Both the position numbers and the translations under genes were made by a program. From the NCBI GenBank assembly GCA_030429735.1, contig JAUIET010000002.1, positions 228,414 through 292,413 on the forward strand: a DNA stretch of 64,000 nt, given 5' to 3'. A model generated the notes under the pieces. It was given only the letters and a program-made list of their open reading frames with translations. It had not been told where the DNA came from and made no database searches. Numbering within the stretch: the stretch's first letter is position 1; each line of letters begins with the position of its first letter. Source of the stretch: Gammaproteobacteria bacterium (lineage in GTDB: Bacteria; Pseudomonadota; Gammaproteobacteria; Pseudomonadales; JAUIET01). This document shows positions 60,617-64,000 of the stretch, piece by piece.

Positions 60617-61051
60617 ATGAACGTTTCCTCTCAATACTCCGTTGTTTTGGTTGCCGTAGATCTATCGACGAGCACAGACTACGTCATTCAACGGGCGCTA
60701 GAGCTTGCAGAGGCTGAAAGCCTTCACTTGGTCTATGTCATGGATGTAGCCCATTACGCGAACGCATTCGTCACTGTGCCAATCGCTGATGTAGAAACAC
60801 AAATTCGAGAACACGTGAAAGCAGAATTGCACTCTTTGATTGCAAAGTACTCTTTAAAAAATGACGCGGCTTATGTGGTCACTGGGCATCCAGCCAGTCA
60901 GATCCATGCACTGGCCGACAAAATTGGCGCTGACCTTATTGTGGTCGGTAGTCATGGCCGGCATGGGATTCAGTTGTTGCTTGGTTCAACCGCCAATGGT
61001 GTCCTGCATGGCGCAAAATGCGATGTGTTGGCCGTGAGAGTCGATAAATAA
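60617..61051 (+). CDS. Universal stress protein, UspA family
   Basis: A 144-residue single-domain Usp, paralogue of the gene at 2369. It opens VVLVAVDLSTSTDYVIQRAL and has the ATP-binding signature ADLIVVGSHGRHGIQLLLGS followed by TANGVLHGAKCDVLAVRV. It sits behind an FNR box and next to the FNR regulator gene, consistent with a role in oxygen limitation. Confidence 0.93.
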   Translation: MNVSSQYSVVLVAVDLSTSTDYVIQRALELAEAESLHLVYVMDVAHYANAFVTVPIADVETQIREHVKAELHSLIAKYSLKNDAAYVVTGHPASQIHALADKIGADLIVVGSHGRHGIQLLLGSTANGVLHGAKCDVLAVRVDK

Positions 61052-61207
61052 ACCACAGCTCAAAGGCCCGGCAAACGAACTACGTAGTTTCCACAATACC
61101 GCTAGTCATATCCTCACATAGCGCGGTGCATAGCCGCGCCATACACTGCTCAACGCGCATTGGCATACAGCAATGCCCAGGCACCCGGCAGCAATGTGAG
61201 GCATGAC

Positions 61208-61999
61208 ATGGAAAACATCGTTCAATTAGCAAAAAATACATCGGATGCAAGCACCATGACAGGCGGGCAGTCAGCTCGTAAGGTGTCATGCACCAGTTGC
61301 TGTATGCGCAATCTATGCATTGCTGCGGGTACAGAGGACTCGTTCCTGCCAGAGATCGACAAGTTGGTTGTTCATTGGCATCCGATGGCGCGTGGCAGAC
61401 ACATTTTCAGAGAGGGCGATGAATTCAAACAGCCTTTTGTGGTGAGATCTGGTGCTGTCAAAACGTACCAGACGCTTGAAAATGGCGAAGAACAAATCAC
61501 CGGTTTCATGTTGCCTGGTGACGTTTTTGGCCTGGAGGGACTGGCCGCTCTACAGCACGCGAATGGAGCAATTGCGCTGGAAACCTCGTCAGTGTGTGCG
61601 ATTCCATTGCAGAACCTGTTTAAAATCAATGTGGAAGCAAGGGTTGCCGAACGGCAAGTACTGATGTTGTTAAGCGAATCAATGCTGCGCAAAGATAGCC
61701 ATGCCATGATGTTGGCCATGAACAAAGCGCACGAACGTATTTCCGCATTCTTGCTGGACATATCCGACCGGCTGCATCGTAGGGGATTGGCAGCGCATGA
61801 TTTCAGCCTGCCAATGAGTCGCAGCGATATTGGTCGTTTCCTGGGTATGTCCCAGGAAACTGTCAGCCGTGCGTTCGCAAAGCTGATTCGGGATAAATTG
61901 ATTGAAAGCAACGGTCGCAACATCAAGCTGGTCAACCCGGGCACACTTGGGAAGCTTTCCGGTTATAAGTTGGATTCCAGTTTTTTGAAGTCCGCTTAA
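61208..61999 (+). CDS. FNR-type anaerobic transcriptional regulator
   Basis: A 263-residue Crp/Fnr-family protein. The N-terminal cysteines Cys28, Cys31 and Cys37 (VSCTSCCMRNLC) match the FNR C-x2-C-x5-C ligands, and a fourth lies in TSSVCAIPL; together they hold the oxygen-labile [4Fe-4S] cluster. The DNA-binding helix MSQETVSRAFAKLIRD reads E-x2-SR as in FNR, which recognises TTGAT-N4-ATCAA. Start 61208 has a TGTGAGG ribosome site six bases upstream; an earlier in-frame ATG exists at 61160. It probably acts at the boxes at 2297, 55525, 60477 and 62887. Confidence 0.93.
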   Translation: MENIVQLAKNTSDASTMTGGQSARKVSCTSCCMRNLCIAAGTEDSFLPEIDKLVVHWHPMARGRHIFREGDEFKQPFVVRSGAVKTYQTLENGEEQITGFMLPGDVFGLEGLAALQHANGAIALETSSVCAIPLQNLFKINVEARVAERQVLMLLSESMLRKDSHAMMLAMNKAHERISAFLLDISDRLHRRGLAAHDFSLPMSRSDIGRFLGMSQETVSRAFAKLIRDKLIESNGRNIKLVNPGTLGKLSGYKLDSSFLKSA

Positions 62000-62163
62000 C
62001 GTCGCAGCTGGTCGGTATTCAGCGCATCGCCTCATTCACTGTTCTGCATTGATTTACCGGGAAGGGGCACCTTAAGCGTGCTACCTGACGCGGTCAGTAA
62101 TAGATAGAAAGATGTGAGATTCGCCGCTATCATGCCTTGCTTGGAGGAAAAGCAGAGGCCGTA

Positions 62164-62781
62164 GTGACGGACAAAAAACCAGTCGTTTTCATTGTTGATG
62201 ACGAAGAAGCCATTAGAGATTCGCTAGGTATGCTGCTGGAGTCTGTTGGTATTGACCACATGAGCTTCGAATCCGGACACGCTTTTCTTGATCATATTTC
62301 AGACGATATTTCAGGGTGTGTAGTGTCTGATATTCGTATGCCCGGTATCAGTGGCCTTGAGTTGCAGCAGGCGTTGATGGATCGACGGATTAACTTGCCT
62401 ATGATTTTCATAACGGGTCATGGCGACGTACCAATGGCGGTTGATGCGATGCGCCAAGGCGCGCTCGACTTCCTAAGCAAACCGTTTCGCGAGCAAGAAT
62501 TGCTCGATCGCATTAATGAAGCCTTCAGTGTCGAATACCAGCGGCGAGAATCTCTGGCAGAAGTGGAGGACATATTACAAAAAATAAAAGCGCTGAGCGC
62601 TCGCGAGAGAGAAGTTTTCGAACGTATCAGTAATGGTCAGGCAAACAAAGTTGTTGCCATCGAGCTGGGCATCAGTGAGCGAACGGTTGAAGTACACCGT
62701 TCCAGCATTATGCGAAAAATGAAGGCGAACACCCTGGCGCATCTTGTGCGAATGAAACTGTTGGCTGATCAGACTGCCTGA
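62164..62781 (+). CDS. FixJ-type response regulator
   Basis: About 205 residues from GTG 62164, preceded by AGAGG. The receiver has FIVDDEEAIRDSLGMLL, the phospho-acceptor Asp56 in VVSDIRMPGISGLELQQAL, a threonine in MIFITGHGDVPMAVDAMRQG, and the lysine in DFLSKPFREQELLDRI. The LuxR-type output is LSAREREVFERISNGQANKV, VAIELGISERTVEVHRSSIM. In other bacteria FixJ-like regulators pair with oxygen-sensing FixL; no kinase is seen in this window. It lies between FNR and a hydrogenase-type subunit. Confidence 0.92.
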   Translation: MTDKKPVVFIVDDEEAIRDSLGMLLESVGIDHMSFESGHAFLDHISDDISGCVVSDIRMPGISGLELQQALMDRRINLPMIFITGHGDVPMAVDAMRQGALDFLSKPFREQELLDRINEAFSVEYQRRESLAEVEDILQKIKALSAREREVFERISNGQANKVVAIELGISERTVEVHRSSIMRKMKANTLAHLVRMKLLADQTA

Positions 62782-62886
62782 TCCACACAGTTGCTTCCTG
62801 ATTTGATTGAAGTCACAGCATCAGGCAGGCCTGACTCCACTCCGTTTATGTCGAACGCAGTGCTCTGAAACTAAAGCAATGACTCC

Positions 62887-62900
62887 TTGACCCTGATCAA
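62887..62900 (+). promoter_or_regulatory. FNR-type box with class II -10 before the iron-sulfur subunit
   Basis: TTGACCCTGATCAA, one mismatch to consensus. A -10-like TAGAAT at 62922-62927 starts 28.5 bases from the box centre, so transcription would begin near 62934, with the box at about -41.5. The gene starts at 62963. Confidence 0.75.
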
Positions 62901-62962
62901 TTCACGCTGAGTAATGCTCACTAGAATAATGACGATCGTTCAGGTGAGTGCGTTAGAACATT

Positions 62963-64000
62963 GTGACTGAGTGTAGAAAGTGGAATGTTGAGCATCTACA
63001 GACCCTGCTAGACGTTTTAAATGCTCAGGGCTATTGCATTTATGGGCCGCAGTTACGCTCGGATGCGGTGGTTTACGGTGAAATTGATGCTATCGAGCAA
63101 TTGCCCGCTGGCTGGCACGATCAACAGTCAGCGGGCAGCTACCGAATGGATAGCGATGGTGACCCGCAGCTGTTTGGCTACGCGCTTGGTCCACAGTCGT
63201 GGAGAAAATACCTACAGCCGCCGCGCGAGCGATTGTGGTCAGCGAAAACCAACACAGATACCCAGGCAATCACCGTCAGTGAGTCAAAGCCCGCTGGCAA
63301 AAAAATGGCGTTCCTGGGGATCCGGGCCTGCGAGGTCCACGCCATCGACATTCAGGATGATGTATTTCTCAATGGAACCATTCAGGACAACCGCTACGCG
63401 GCCAGACGAGAAAATCTGTTTCTCGTGGCGGTAAATTGCGGGCACGTAGTATCTACGTGTTTCTGCACGTCAATGGGTGAGGGCCCCAAGGTGGATGCAG
63501 GCTTCGACCTTTGCTTAACGGAAGTATACAAAAACGGTGAGCATTTCTTTGCGGTTGCTGCAGCCAGCGATTGTGGGCGTTCGGTGTTGCAGGTATGTGG
63601 GTCGGCGAAATTGTCAGAGAGTGACAAGAGGCTGGTCACCAAGGTAGAGAGGGACGCGCGGTTGGCAGTCGAGCAGAATGTACAGTTAAATACGGAGGGC
63701 ATCGAACAGCTATTCTATAACGCAAGTGATAGCGAATACTGGCAGGAGCTTGCCGACCGCTGTCTATCCTGTGCCAACTGTACCATGGTGTGCCCCAGCT
63801 GTTTTTGCTCCAACACAACGGACAGCGGCGATGTGAGCGGCCGGAAATTTGAGCGTTGGCAACAATGGGATTCCTGTTTTAGCGCCGATTTTTCCTATCT
63901 TCACGGCGGCAGTGTACGCGCGTCTACCGCGTCCAGATATCGGCAATGGTTAAGCCATAAGCTGGCGAGTTGGCAGCAGCAGTTCGGTCGATCCGGCTGT
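62963..64000 (+). CDS. Iron-sulfur subunit of a hydrogenase/sulfite-reductase type complex, partial
   Basis: An open frame of 346 codons from GTG 62963 to the window's end. It contains FLGIRACEVHAIDIQDDVFL, NLFLVAVNCGHVVSTCFC followed by TSMGEGPKVDAG, and a 4Fe-4S segment CLSCANCTMVCPSCFC. The TCFCTSMGxGP and CxxCxxCxxxCP patterns are those of the AsrA/HydB family: beta subunits of anaerobic sulfite reductase and cytoplasmic sulfhydrogenase (group 3b [NiFe] hydrogenase). It should transfer electrons in that complex. Partner subunits would lie beyond 64000. FNR promoter upstream. Confidence 0.85.
   Translation, partial: MTECRKWNVEHLQTLLDVLNAQGYCIYGPQLRSDAVVYGEIDAIEQLPAGWHDQQSAGSYRMDSDGDPQLFGYALGPQSWRKYLQPPRERLWSAKTNTDTQAITVSESKPAGKKMAFLGIRACEVHAIDIQDDVFLNGTIQDNRYAARRENLFLVAVNCGHVVSTCFCTSMGEGPKVDAGFDLCLTEVYKNGEHFFAVAAASDCGRSVLQVCGSAKLSESDKRLVTKVERDARLAVEQNVQLNTEGIEQLFYNASDSEYWQELADRCLSCANCTMVCPSCFCSNTTDSGDVSGRKFERWQQWDSCFSADFSYLHGGSVRASTASRYRQWLSHKLASWQQQFGRSGC

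Noticed and set aside
1..64000. tRNA, rRNA, CRISPR array, prophage or intact IS element
   Set aside because: Read-through of intergenic regions showed no cloverleaf, repeat-spacer array, transposase or phage structural gene.

Overview
The window reads as chromosomal DNA of a heterotrophic, probably marine or sediment gammaproteobacterium. The evidence is the gene families: DUF2339/DUF3999 pair, DsbB, SoxR, an FNR-type regulator with its cysteines, a TraR/DksA-like zinc-finger protein, and F420/LLM-type oxidoreductases of the kind common in marine gammaproteobacteria. Coding is dense, on both strands, in short operons. No rRNA, tRNA, CRISPR array, prophage or intact insertion sequence was recognised. 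The genus cannot be named from sequence alone.

Layout. 1-7.6 kb: start of a GCS2-type glutamate-cysteine ligase (cut by the window edge), pdxH, a cation diffusion facilitator, a UspA protein behind an FNR-type promoter, a DUF3999/DUF2339 membrane pair and a CpxR-like regulator. 7.7-12.5 kb: a CpxP/Spy-like protein divergent from that regulator across a CpxR-like box, a pilin-like protein, a lipoprotein methyltransferase, two gene tails left by an old deletion (9966-10189), an HDOD protein, a membrane-anchored protein that resembles a Rieske domain without cluster ligands, and dsbB. 12.5-18.8 kb: a homoprotocatechuate meta-cleavage cluster (hpaI, hpaH, hpaF, LigB- and LigA-like dioxygenase subunits, hpaE; divergent hpaG-like and hpaR) with two related palindromes in its divergent promoter. 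18.9-26 kb: an MFS protein with a long alpha-helical C-terminal extension, a lipoprotein NAD(P)-binding protein, two divergent LLM oxidoreductases, VOC proteins, a DUF1499 protein and soxR with a canonical SoxR promoter driving the neighbouring VOC gene. 26-33.9 kb: GAF histidine kinase plus single-domain regulator, two acyl-CoA ligases, LemA plus two TPM proteins, a pentapeptide-repeat protein. 34-49.4 kb: a lipoprotein serine hydrolase, an IorAB-like molybdenum hydroxylase, two sodium-coupled transporters (one with a large insertion), a histone-deacetylase-family enzyme, GNAT, EamA, enoyl-CoA hydratase, MFS and an Old Yellow Enzyme relative. 49.6-55.5 kb: a truncated serine hydrolase, TetR, sulfatase, GH3 and a TonB-receptor remnant, which look like an eroding glycan-use locus. 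55.5-64 kb: a low-oxygen block with an ABC/HlyD exporter, a TraR/DksA-like protein, UspA, FNR, a FixJ-like regulator and the start of a hydrogenase/sulfite-reductase-type iron-sulfur subunit.

How it fits together. Four good FNR-type boxes (2297, 55525, 60477, 62887), plus a weaker one at 1085, link genes at both ends of the window to the FNR regulator at 61.2 kb. Two of them have a -10-like hexamer at class II spacing. The most unusual observations are the cluster-less Rieske-like protein next to dsbB, an HpaF homologue whose catalytic amino-terminal proline is alanine, the LigAB-type dioxygenase in the hpa cluster, the MFS fusion, the symporter insertion, and the 3'-tail-only deletion scar.
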